Positions 57,823 through 64,000 of a stretch of 64,000 nt of DNA are shown piece after piece. The notes beneath the pieces are model-generated. The model worked only from the letters and a program-made list of their open reading frames with translations, searched no databases and was not told the DNA's origin. The stretch is from Allobosea lathyri (GTDB taxonomy: Bacteria > Pseudomonadota > Alphaproteobacteria > Rhizobiales > Beijerinckiaceae): positions 620,001 to 684,000 of the forward strand of contig NZ_FNUY01000001.1 of assembly GCF_900108245.1 (NCBI RefSeq), written 5' to 3'. The first letter of the stretch is position 1; every line of letters starts with the position of its first letter. The position numbers were made by a program, and so were the translations under genes.

Positions 57823-58047
57823 ATGCATGAGCTCATCCGCACCAACGACATCGTTTTGCTCGGGGCCATCGAGGCCCTGCTGGCGTCTGCGAATCTCGAT
57901 TGCCTGATCGCCGACCAGCATATCAGCGCGCTCGAGGGCATGATCGGCGTGTTCCCGCGCCGCCTGCTGGTTCGCGATGCCGATCGCATGCGGGCCCGCG
58001 CGCTGCTCGTCGAGGCTGGCTACGGCGCCGAATTGCGCGATGCTTGA
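57823..58047 (+). CDS. DUF2007 domain protein
   Basis: A 74-residue protein with the DUF2007 pattern (MHELIRTNDIVLLGAIEALLASANLDCLI...LLVRDADRMRARALLVEAGYG), a PII-like/signal-transducing small domain of unknown role. Overlaps the methyltransferase start by 8 nt, so the two are translationally coupled, as in other Rhizobiales. Confidence 0.9.
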   Translation: MHELIRTNDIVLLGAIEALLASANLDCLIADQHISALEGMIGVFPRRLLVRDADRMRARALLVEAGYGAELRDA

Positions 58048-58813
58048 TGCCGGGGCGACATCCGCGCTCGGCGAGATTGTCACGGACCGGCTGCTCGACG
58101 GGCGCCTGATCGTGCGCCAGCCCAAAAAGGGCCATCGTGCCGGCAGCGATGCGATTCTGCTGGCGGCGGCCTTGCCCGAACTGGGCGAGGGACCCTTGCT
58201 CGATATCGGCGCCGGTGTCGGCACGATCGGGCTTGCTGCCGCACTGGCGCAGCCCGCCCTGCGGGTGACGCTGGTCGAGCGGGATCCCGATCTCGCGGCG
58301 CTGGCTCTTGAGAATGCCGCGCTCAACCAGCTCTCGGAGCGCGTCGATGTGGTCGCCGCCGACATCGCCGCGTCCGTTGCCGTCCTGTCGGCAGCAGGGC
58401 TGCGCCCGGCCAGCTTTGCCTGCGTCGCGATGAACCCGCCCTTCTATGCGGCGGCGGAAACCAGGGCCTCGCCGGTGCCGAACCGGCGCGCCGCCCATGT
58501 CGTCGAGGGTTCGCTGGCGCCCTGGTTCAAGACGGCCCGGCGCGTCCTGCGTCCCGGTGGGCAGATCGCGATCATCCACCGCGCGGAGGCGCTGGCGGAG
58601 CTTCTGGCAGGGCTGGCAACCGGTTTCGGCGGCATTTCCATCCGGCCTATCCATGCGCTGGCGGACCGGCCCGCCATTCGCGTCGTTGTGACGGCTGTCC
58701 TGAACAGCAGAAAGCCGGCAGAGCTGCTGCCGGCTTTCGTTCTCAATGGGCCTGACGGCCGCCTCACTGAAATCAGCGATGCGGTTCATCGTGGGCGCAC
58801 GACGCTGCGCTGA
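58040..58813 (+). CDS. TrmN6-like tRNA adenine N6-methyltransferase
   Basis: A 257-residue SAM-dependent methyltransferase. The SAM loop is LLDIGAGVGTIGLAAAL at about 56-72 and the N6-adenine motif is MNPPFY at about 133-138. The early QPKKGHRAGSDAILLAAAL is typical of the tRNA1(Val) A37 methyltransferase family (YfiC/TrmN6). Coupled to DUF2007 by overlap. Confidence 0.9.
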   Translation: MLDAGATSALGEIVTDRLLDGRLIVRQPKKGHRAGSDAILLAAALPELGEGPLLDIGAGVGTIGLAAALAQPALRVTLVERDPDLAALALENAALNQLSERVDVVAADIAASVAVLSAAGLRPASFACVAMNPPFYAAAETRASPVPNRRAAHVVEGSLAPWFKTARRVLRPGGQIAIIHRAEALAELLAGLATGFGGISIRPIHALADRPAIRVVVTAVLNSRKPAELLPAFVLNGPDGRLTEISDAVHRGRTTLR

Positions 58814-58847
58814 CGGCCGCGCCCGACGTGGCGATTACCAATGGCGA

Positions 58848-59141
58848 TTACCAGTAGTAGCGCGGTCCGTAGAAGGGACGCGGACCATAGAAGCGCGGCG
58901 GTCCATAATAGCGCCGCGGGCCATAGTAGCGCGGCCCGTAATAGCGCGGCGGACCATAGTAACGGCGCGGGCCGTAATAGCGGCGCGGACCGTAATAGTA
59001 CTGCGCCTGCTGCACCATGTCGCCCGAGGGCTGTGCCAGCTGCCCGGCGGCGATCGGCGCAGCCGAGGCTGGCGCTGCAGCGAGAGAAACGCCGCCAAGT
59101 GTCGCGGCTGTTGCGAAAGCGAGAAGCATTTTGCGGAACAT
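58848..59141 (-). CDS. Secreted YGPRR-repeat protein 1
   Basis: A 97-residue protein with a signal peptide (MFRKMLLAFATAATLGGVSLAAAPASA) and a mature part made largely of Y-Y-G-P-R/P-R/P units (about eight). GAGGAGGAT before the ATG is a strong ribosome binding site. The MVQQAQYYYGPRR junction is shared with the next gene, so the two are tandem paralogues. Cationic/aromatic, possibly cell-wall or surface-binding; function unknown. Confidence 0.82.
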   Translation of the reverse strand: MFRKMLLAFATAATLGGVSLAAAPASAAPIAAGQLAQPSGDMVQQAQYYYGPRRYYGPRRYYGPPRYYGPRYYGPRRYYGPPRFYGPRPFYGPRYYW

Positions 59142-59303
59142 GAGATCCTCCTCAATGTGGCGCCGGCGGCCCATGCCGCACGATCGACCGTCGTTCCTGA
59201 GTGGAAGACTAGGCTCCCGAACCTGAACGGCACGAAACCGCGCCGTTCAGCTTGTCGTCAGATTGCGGCGTCATCTCGGCAGGCCTTGTCGCGGTTAACC
59301 TTC

Positions 59304-59591
59304 TCAGCGGCAGACGCGCACGGGGCGAACGACCCAGCCGTAACCGGTCCAGACGCGTCGGTTGGTGTAGAAGCAGCGCGGGCGATAGACCGGCCGGCCA
59401 TAATAGCGACGCGGACCGTAATAGCGGCGCGGGCCGTAATACTGGGCCTGCTGCACGAGATCGCCCTGCGACTGCGCCGTCTGAACAGTCCCCATCGAAA
59501 CGGGTGCGGCAGAGGTCGGGGCGGCGGCGAAGGCCGCGACCGCCAGGGTGAGGGCGCCAAAGGTTGCGGCGGCGATGCGGGATGACAGCAT
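59304..59591 (-). CDS. Secreted YGPRR-repeat protein 2
   Basis: A 95-residue paralogue of the gene at 58848: signal peptide MLSSRIAAATFGALTLAVAAFAAAPTSA, then DLVQQAQYYGPRRYYGPRRYYG, then a distinct C-terminus RCFYTNRRVWTGYGWVVRPVRVCR with two cysteines, a tail common among small alphaproteobacterial exported proteins. AGGAG before the ATG. It lies upstream of paralogue 1 on the minus strand, 162 bp apart, with a hairpin (CTGAACGGC...GCCGTTCAG, 59223-59250) between them. Confidence 0.82.
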   Translation of the reverse strand: MLSSRIAAATFGALTLAVAAFAAAPTSAAPVSMGTVQTAQSQGDLVQQAQYYGPRRYYGPRRYYGRPVYRPRCFYTNRRVWTGYGWVVRPVRVCR

Positions 59592-59792
59592 ATCGGTTCT
59601 CCTGGTCACTATGGACCGCCGATCCGGCTCAAGCGCTCGCCCCGAACGCCGCGAATCCACGGTTCAGGCGAACATTACCCGGCTCAGAATGAACGTAACC
59701 TGTCCGGAGCAGCGACAGCGCCATGCTTGACCTTGGCAGGCGCCACCCCCTAAGCACACGGCGATCCCCGGATAATCTGGAAGGCTCAAGCC

Positions 59793-60740
59793 TTGTCCGC
59801 TCCCGCCGAACTGCCCGATTCGCTGAACCCGACCCGCTCGTTCCAGGGCCTGCTGCTGACCTTGCAGCGGTTCTGGGCAGAACGCGGCTGCGTCATTCTC
59901 CAGCCCTATGACATGGAGGTCGGTGCCGGCACCTTCCATCCGGCGACGACGCTCCGGGCGCTTGGGCCAAAGCCCTGGAAAGCGGCCTATATCCAGCCCT
60001 CGCGCCGTCCCAAGGATGGCCGCTATGGCGAGAACCCCAACCGGCTCCAGCACTACTACCAGTTCCAGGTCATCCTGAAGCCGTCGCCGCCGGACCTGCA
60101 GCAGCTCTATCTCGACTCGCTGAAAGCCATCGGCGTTGACCTTGCCCTGCACGATGTCCGCTTCGTCGAGGACGATTGGGAAAGCCCGACGCTGGGTGCC
60201 TGGGGTCTTGGCTGGGAATGCTGGTGCGACGGCATGGAAGTCAGCCAGTTCACCTATTTCCAGCAGGTTGCGGGTGTCGAATGCGCGCCTGTCGCGGGTG
60301 AGCTGACCTACGGGTTGGAGCGTCTGGCGATGTATGTCCAGGGCGTCGAGAACGTCTACGACCTGAATTTCAACGGCCTCGATGGCGAGGACCGCATCTC
60401 ATATGGCGACGTCTTCCTGCAGGCCGAGCAGGAGTTCTCGCGCCATAATTTCGAGCATGCCGACACGGCCATGCTGTTTCGCCATTTCGCGGATGCCGAG
60501 GGCGAGTGCAAGGCGCTGCTCGCGGCCGGCGAGGCCAGCGAAGGAGCCATTGATGCGCGCCACAGCCTGGCGCTGCCGGCCTATGACCAGTGCATCAAGG
60601 CGAGCCACATGTTCAACCTGCTCGATGCGCGCGGCGTGATTTCGGTCACCGAGCGCCAAAGCTACATCCTGCGCGTGCGCGAACTGTCCAAGGCCTGCGG
60701 CGCGGCCTGGCTGAAGACGGCCGGCGGGGGAGCCAACTGA
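59793..60740 (+). CDS. glyQ: Glycyl-tRNA synthetase alpha subunit
   Basis: Catalytic subunit of the bacterial tetrameric glycyl-tRNA synthetase (315 residues). [38 protein letters not shown] is the class-II motif-1 region; [22 protein letters not shown] and [32 protein letters not shown] are further signatures. The start is a TTG preceded by GGAAGG. Its stop overlaps the glyS ATG by one base. Confidence 0.97.
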   Translation: MSAPAELPDSLNPTRSFQGLLLTLQRFWAERGCVILQPYDMEVGAGTFHPATTLRALGPKPWKAAYIQPSRRPKDGRYGENPNRLQHYYQFQVILKPSPPDLQQLYLDSLKAIGVDLALHDVRFVEDDWESPTLGAWGLGWECWCDGMEVSQFTYFQQVAGVECAPVAGELTYGLERLAMYVQGVENVYDLNFNGLDGEDRISYGDVFLQAEQEFSRHNFEHADTAMLFRHFADAEGECKALLAAGEASEGAIDARHSLALPAYDQCIKASHMFNLLDARGVISVTERQSYILRVRELSKACGAAWLKTAGGGAN

Positions 60741-63265
60741 TGCCCGATCTCCTGCTCGAACTCTTCTCGGAAGAGATCCCCGCCCGCATGCAGCGCAAGG
60801 CGGCGGAAGACCTGAAGAAGCTCGTCACCGATGCGCTGGTCGAGCGTGGTCTGGTCTATGAGGGCGCGAAAGCCTTCGCCACGCCGCGCCGGCTGACATT
60901 GCACATTGCCGGCCTGCCCATTCGCGGCCGCGATGTCCGCGAGGAGCGCAAAGGCCCGCGCGTCGGTGCTCCCGACGCCGCCGTGCAGGGCTTCCTCAAG
61001 GCAGCCGGTCTGGCTTCGCTCGATCAGGCGACCATCGTCAGCGATCCGAAGAAGGGCGACAGCTACATCGCCGTCATCGAAAAACCCGGTCAGGAGACGG
61101 TTGCGGCTATAGCCGAGATCGTGCCCGCCGTGATCCGCAGCTTCCCCTGGCCGAAGTCGATGCGCTGGGGCAAGGCCTCGACTGCCGGCGCCAGCCTGCG
61201 CTGGGTGCGCCCGCTGCACTCGATCCTGTGCACCTTCGGCGCCGAGACCGAGGAACCGGAGGTCGTGCCTTTCGATGTCGACGGCATCATCTCCGGCAAC
61301 ACCACCTATGGCCACCGCTTCCATGCGCCGGGCGCGATCACGGTGCGGCGCTTCGATGACTACGTGTCGAGCCTGGAAAAGGCGAGGGTGGTGCTCGATG
61401 CCGACCGCCGCAAGGAGATCATCCTCACTGACGCCCGCAATCTCGCCTTCGCGCAGGGCCTCGACCTCGTCGAGGATGAGGGCCTGCTGGAGGAGGTCGC
61501 AGGGCTGGTCGAATGGCCGGTCGTGCTGATGGGATCCTTCGAGGAGCGCTTCCTGGAGATTCCCGCCGAAGCGATCCGCGCCACCATCCGCGCCAACCAG
61601 AAATGCTTCGTGCTGCGCGATCCCATGAGCGGCGCGCTCTCCAACCGCTTCATCCTGGTCTCGAACCTCGTCGCCAGCGACGGCGGCGTGGCGATCACCG
61701 CCGGGAATGGCCGCGTCGTGCGCGCGCGCCTCTCCGACGCAGCCTATTTCTTCGCGACCGACAAGGGCTCGCTGCCCGATCTCGACACCTTCAGGGAGAG
61801 CGCCGAAAAGCTCGAGCTCGATCTGTCGAAGCCGCTCGACCAGCGCATGGCCAAGCTCGACAAGCTCGGCGTCGTCTTCCATGCCAAGCTCGGCACGCAA
61901 GGCGAGCGCGTGCAGCGCATCGCCGCGCTGGCGCGCGAGCTCGCTGGTATAATTGGCAAGGACTTGCCAGACGCCGAGCGGGCCGAGCTGGTAAAGAACG
62001 CCGAACGCGCGGCAAAACTTGCCAAGGCCGACCTTCCTACCGAGATGGTCGGCGAATTCCCTGAATTGCAGGGGCTGATGGGGCGCAAATACGCCGAGCT
62101 TCAGGGCGAACATCCGTCTGTCGCCGCAGCGATCGAGGAGCATTACAAGCCAATGGGGCCGTCGGACCGCGTGCCGACTGATCCAGTTTCGGTGGCCGTG
62201 GCGCTCGCCGACAAGCTCGATACGCTCGTCGGTTTCTGGGCGATCGATGAGAAACCGACCGGGAGCAAAGATCCTTATGCGCTGAGGCGGGCGGCGCTGG
62301 GGGTGATCCGGTTGGTAGTTGAGAATGGGGTGCGGTTGCCGTTGTTTGACACTGGTATTGCTGCGCTTAAGCCAGTGCTCGGCACGATGTACTACACCAA
62401 TAAAATGGCTTCGTTGGGAGCGGTCGAGGCTTTGAGCGGCCTTGGAGTACAGGACGATATCATTGAAGACGCAGCCACGCGCTTTGGTGGAAGCGTAAAA
62501 GCGGTAGATATCTTTGAGGATATAGTTCCCGGGTACGAAGCTTGGGCTGACGAGAAAATTGGAGACCTCCTCTCCTTCTTCCACGACCGCCTAAAAGTCA
62601 TGCTCCGCGATCAGGGGGCGCGACACGACCTCGTCGATGCAGTTCTCGCAGGCTCCCCTTCTCCCCTCGCGGGAGAAGGTGGCGCGGCGCGCAGCGTCGT
62701 GACGGATGAGGGGGCGCGCGACGCTGCCAGTGCTGGCGCTCTTCATACGCAAGCCGGGGAGGGCACGGCGCCCCCTCATCCGTCTGCTGCGCAGACACCT
62801 TCTCCCGCGAGGGGAGAAGGGCAGCCCTCCGACGACCTTCTCCTCATCACCCGCCGCGTCGCGGCACTCTCGCGCTTCCTCGACACCGAGGACGGAAAAA
62901 GCCTGCTCGCCGGCTACAAGCGCGCGGCCAATATCCTCAGGGCTGAGGAGAAGAAGGACGGCGAGGGCGCTTTTGCCGGGGCCGCCGATCTCCAGCTCAT
63001 CGCCGATGCCGGGCTGATCGAGGAGAAGGCGCTCGCGGTGGCTCTGGCCAGCGCCACACCGGCCGCGGAAGCCGCGGTTGTCAGGGAAGATTATGAGGGC
63101 GCCATGACTGCGCTCGCCGAATTGCGCCCGGCGGTCGATGCCTTCTTCGATCAGGTCACGGTCAACGATCCCGATCCGGCGCTCCGGGCCAACCGCCTGC
63201 GCCTCCTCAACCAGCTCCGCGAGGCGACGCGCGCAGTGGCCGATTTCGGGCGAATCGCCGGCTGA
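60740..63265 (+). CDS. glyS: Glycyl-tRNA synthetase beta subunit with two insertions
   Basis: tRNA-binding and HD-domain subunit partnering GlyQ. The N-terminus ([18 protein letters not shown]), [25 protein letters not shown], and the C-terminal anticodon-binding region are normal. At 841 residues it is about 130 longer than the ~700 usual. Residues 537-608 (62348-62563) form an extra segment of about 51% GC, and residues about 638-697 are encoded by a 166-nt palindromic repeat (62656-62821) read in frame. Both flank the [23 protein letters not shown] motif. Without the two segments the length is about 709. Start chosen at the TGATG overlap with glyQ. Confidence 0.94.
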   Translation: MPDLLLELFSEEIPARMQRKAAEDLKKLVTDALVERGLVYEGAKAFATPRRLTLHIAGLPIRGRDVREERKGPRVGAPDAAVQGFLKAAGLASLDQATIVSDPKKGDSYIAVIEKPGQETVAAIAEIVPAVIRSFPWPKSMRWGKASTAGASLRWVRPLHSILCTFGAETEEPEVVPFDVDGIISGNTTYGHRFHAPGAITVRRFDDYVSSLEKARVVLDADRRKEIILTDARNLAFAQGLDLVEDEGLLEEVAGLVEWPVVLMGSFEERFLEIPAEAIRATIRANQKCFVLRDPMSGALSNRFILVSNLVASDGGVAITAGNGRVVRARLSDAAYFFATDKGSLPDLDTFRESAEKLELDLSKPLDQRMAKLDKLGVVFHAKLGTQGERVQRIAALARELAGIIGKDLPDAERAELVKNAERAAKLAKADLPTEMVGEFPELQGLMGRKYAELQGEHPSVAAAIEEHYKPMGPSDRVPTDPVSVAVALADKLDTLVGFWAIDEKPTGSKDPYALRRAALGVIRLVVENGVRLPLFDTGIAALKPVLGTMYYTNKMASLGAVEALSGLGVQDDIIEDAATRFGGSVKAVDIFEDIVPGYEAWADEKIGDLLSFFHDRLKVMLRDQGARHDLVDAVLAGSPSPLAGEGGAARSVVTDEGARDAASAGALHTQAGEGTAPPHPSAAQTPSPARGEGQPSDDLLLITRRVAALSRFLDTEDGKSLLAGYKRAANILRAEEKKDGEGAFAGAADLQLIADAGLIEEKALAVALASATPAAEAAVVREDYEGAMTALAELRPAVDAFFDQVTVNDPDPALRANRLRLLNQLREATRAVADFGRIAG
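62348..62563 (+). other. Low-GC in-frame segment in glyS
   Basis: About 216 nt encoding residues 537-608. Counting bases gives 30/60, 32/60, 30/60 and 30/60 G+C in the four lines from 62341, against roughly 66% typical here; it also uses codons such as GTA, ATA and TTG that are rare in neighbours. No matching segment is expected between VRLPL and DLLSFF in family members I recall. Confidence 0.65.
62656..62821. repeat. Palindromic repeat, CCCTTCTCCCCTCG type (copy 2), inside glyS
   Basis: A perfect 25-bp inverted repeat (62656-62680 with 62797-62821) encloses a perfect 17-bp inverted pair (62701-62717 with 62768-62784). It is related to the smc-leader copy at 40175-40302. It adds a Pro/Ala/Gly-rich peptide (SPSPLAGEG ... 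TPSPARGEG) to GlyS without a stop or frameshift. Confidence 0.95.
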
Positions 63266-63282
63266 ACCCTATGCCGCGAAAA

Positions 63283-63442
63283 GCGCGGGGAACCCTCTCC
63301 CGGAGGGAGAGGGCAGGGTGAGGGGTAAGGCCGTTTGTCGTGAGAGCCGCGACCCGACCGCGCGCAATTCCATCACGCGACTGGTCGAGGGGCCGACACC
63401 TCACCCCCGCCCCTCTCCTTACAGGAGAGGGGTTCCCCGCGC
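63283..63442. repeat. Palindromic repeat, GCGCGGGGAACCC type, after glyS
   Basis: Outer arms GCGCGGGGAACCCTCTCC and GGAGAGGGGTTCCCCGCGC, with inner GGGTGAGGGG/CCTCACCCCC complements. It starts 17 nt after the glyS stop in a 319-bp gene-free gap; the rest of that gap (63443-63584) shows no gene. Confidence 0.88.
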
Positions 63443-63584
63443 CTTTGCCGGCAAGGCATCGTGCCACCGCAACGGAACCAATTCCCACCCTGCGACGTTC
63501 TGTCAGCGGAGCTTGGCGCTGCGAATGCGTTGCGGGTGCAGGTTCCGGGGGGCCGGCTCTCGGCCGAGATAAAGGATTTAAATC

Positions 63585-63746
63585 ATGGGTCTTCTGATTT
63601 CCCTTCTCATTACCGTTCTCGTCATTGGTCTCGTGCTTTATCTCGTCCGCATGCTGCCGCTCGACGCGCAGATCAAGAACATCGTGCAGATCATCGTCAT
63701 CGTCATCGGCATCATCTCGCTGCTGCGTTATCTCGCCGTGTTCTGA
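63585..63746 (+). CDS. Small two-helix membrane protein (Thivi_2564-like)
   Basis: A 53-residue protein with two TM helices, LLISLLITVLVIGLVLYLV and IVQIIVIVIGIISLLRYLAVF, separated by MLPLDAQIKN. AAAGGA about 9 nt upstream of the ATG. Matches small membrane proteins annotated as Thivi_2564 family; function unknown. A terminator follows. Confidence 0.8.
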   Translation: MGLLISLLITVLVIGLVLYLVRMLPLDAQIKNIVQIIVIVIGIISLLRYLAVF

Positions 63747-63837
63747 GCGCGCTCGATCGTCTAGCGCCTGCCGTAACGGAATATCTGCTGGCCGATTGAC
63801 GCCGCTCTCGCATTAAGTCACATTTTGACAGGTCCAG

Positions 63838-63873
63838 AGGGCCCCGGACGACCATCGTCCCGGGGCCCTTTCC
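63838..63873 (+). terminator. Terminator after the small membrane protein
   Basis: A GC-rich stem AGGGCCCCGG-ACGA / TCGTCCCGGGGCCCT with one bulge, followed by TTTCCTATTT. Confidence 0.75.
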
Positions 63874-63894
63874 TATTTGCAGGGCGAACCCGCG

Positions 63895-64000
63895 ATGACC
63901 CAGCAGAACCGCACGACGCATATCCGCCTGACCTCCCATCCCGAACCGGGCAACGCGGCCACGCGCTTCCCGATCCGATGGGGCGCGGACAGCATCGCCG
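63895..64000 (+). CDS. GTP cyclohydrolase II-like protein, 3' end outside window
   Basis: The 35 visible codons begin MTQQNRTTHIRLTSHPEPGN and continue with TRFPIRWGADSIA. The HIRLTSHP...FPIRWGA pattern is the start of the long GTP cyclohydrolase II (URC1-like) proteins of Rhizobiales, as I recall it, which may act in uracil or purine catabolism or riboflavin synthesis. AGGG lies upstream of the ATG. The remainder lies beyond the window, so the call rests on few residues. Confidence 0.5.
   Translation, partial: MTQQNRTTHIRLTSHPEPGNAATRFPIRWGADSIA

Noticed and set aside
58860..58990. Regularly spaced repeats resembling a CRISPR array
   Set aside because: They are codon-phase repeats encoding Y-Y-G-P-R-R in a secreted protein; spacing is too short and no cas genes are present.
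59223..59250. Hairpin between the two YGPRR genes as an intrinsic terminator
   Set aside because: The 9-bp stem has a ten-base loop and no T-run on either strand, so it is mentioned only as context.
60662..62584. A 640-codon frame on the minus strand opposite glyQ/glyS
   Set aside because: Antisense shadow of conserved synthetase genes; composition and lack of motifs argue against it.

Overview
The window reads as a GC-rich chromosomal segment of an alphaproteobacterium of the order Hyphomicrobiales (Rhizobiales). Support comes from an aa3 oxidase locus ordered ctaC-ctaD-ctaB-coxF-ctaG-ctaE-DUF983-SURF1, a separate F0-only ATP synthase operon (I-a-c-b'-b), a CcrM-type GANTC methyltransferase, two-subunit glycine decarboxylase (gcvPA/gcvPB), the mutY // DUF721-DsbA-smc neighbourhood and many intergenic palindromic repeats. 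Bosea, Methylobacterium or Bradyrhizobium relatives are plausible, but the genus cannot be fixed from this read. I saw no rRNA, tRNA, transposase, prophage or CRISPR array; the segment is mostly housekeeping.

Layout. 1-5 kb: DUF1127 protein, a methyl-accepting chemotaxis protein, a DUF937 protein and a MATE exporter. 5-11.4 kb: ispH, thrB, rnhA, a Gly/Tyr-rich secreted protein, an acetyltransferase, a peroxiredoxin with a DsbD-type periplasmic protein, and YqgE. 11.4-24.7 kb, minus strand: the cytochrome oxidase cluster, followed by thrC, an M16 peptidase, an acetyltransferase and a PAS-GGDEF-EAL protein. 25-32 kb: an IalB protein coupled to a lipoprotein, then a glycine-riboswitch-controlled gcvT-gcvH-gcvPA-DUF559-gcvPB operon. 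32-36 kb: an L,D-transpeptidase and the F0 operon. 36.7-46.5 kb: smc, DsbA-like, DUF721, acetyltransferase, mutY, ccrM, rnhB, radical SAM. 46.6-53.6 kb: small glycosyltransferase-like protein, zinc peptidase, cydAB, family-4 uracil-DNA glycosylase, ETF-ubiquinone oxidoreductase and a 35-residue lipoprotein. 53.9-64 kb: TPR protein, ispE, polyprenyl synthase, DUF2007, an N6-methyltransferase, two YGPRR-repeat secreted proteins, glyQ-glyS, a small membrane protein and the start of a GTP-cyclohydrolase-II-like gene.

The genes cover respiration (aa3 oxidase, bd-type oxidase, ETF-QO, F0), one-carbon/glycine and threonine metabolism, isoprenoids and quinone tails (ispH, ispE, polyprenyl synthase), chromosome upkeep (smc, mutY, udg, rnhA, rnhB, ccrM) and envelope functions. 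Readable regulation includes a tandem glycine riboswitch, a CtrA-like box with GANTC sites at ccrM, and an FNR/FixK-like box at cydA.

The most unusual signal is structural. About ten palindromic elements of eight sequence types sit in 64 kb. One lies in frame inside glyS, and a relative of it supplies the probable ribosome binding site of smc. glyS also carries a second apparent insertion of low GC. In addition, short direct duplications sit at the 5' ends of genes: the first 17 nt of the MATE gene are present three times, forming two coupled six-codon mini-ORFs; the first 55-60 nt of rnhA are present twice; and ctaG has an 18-nt duplication. A DUF559 nuclease-like gene is embedded between the two glycine decarboxylase subunit genes. 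No wholly new multi-gene system is evident.
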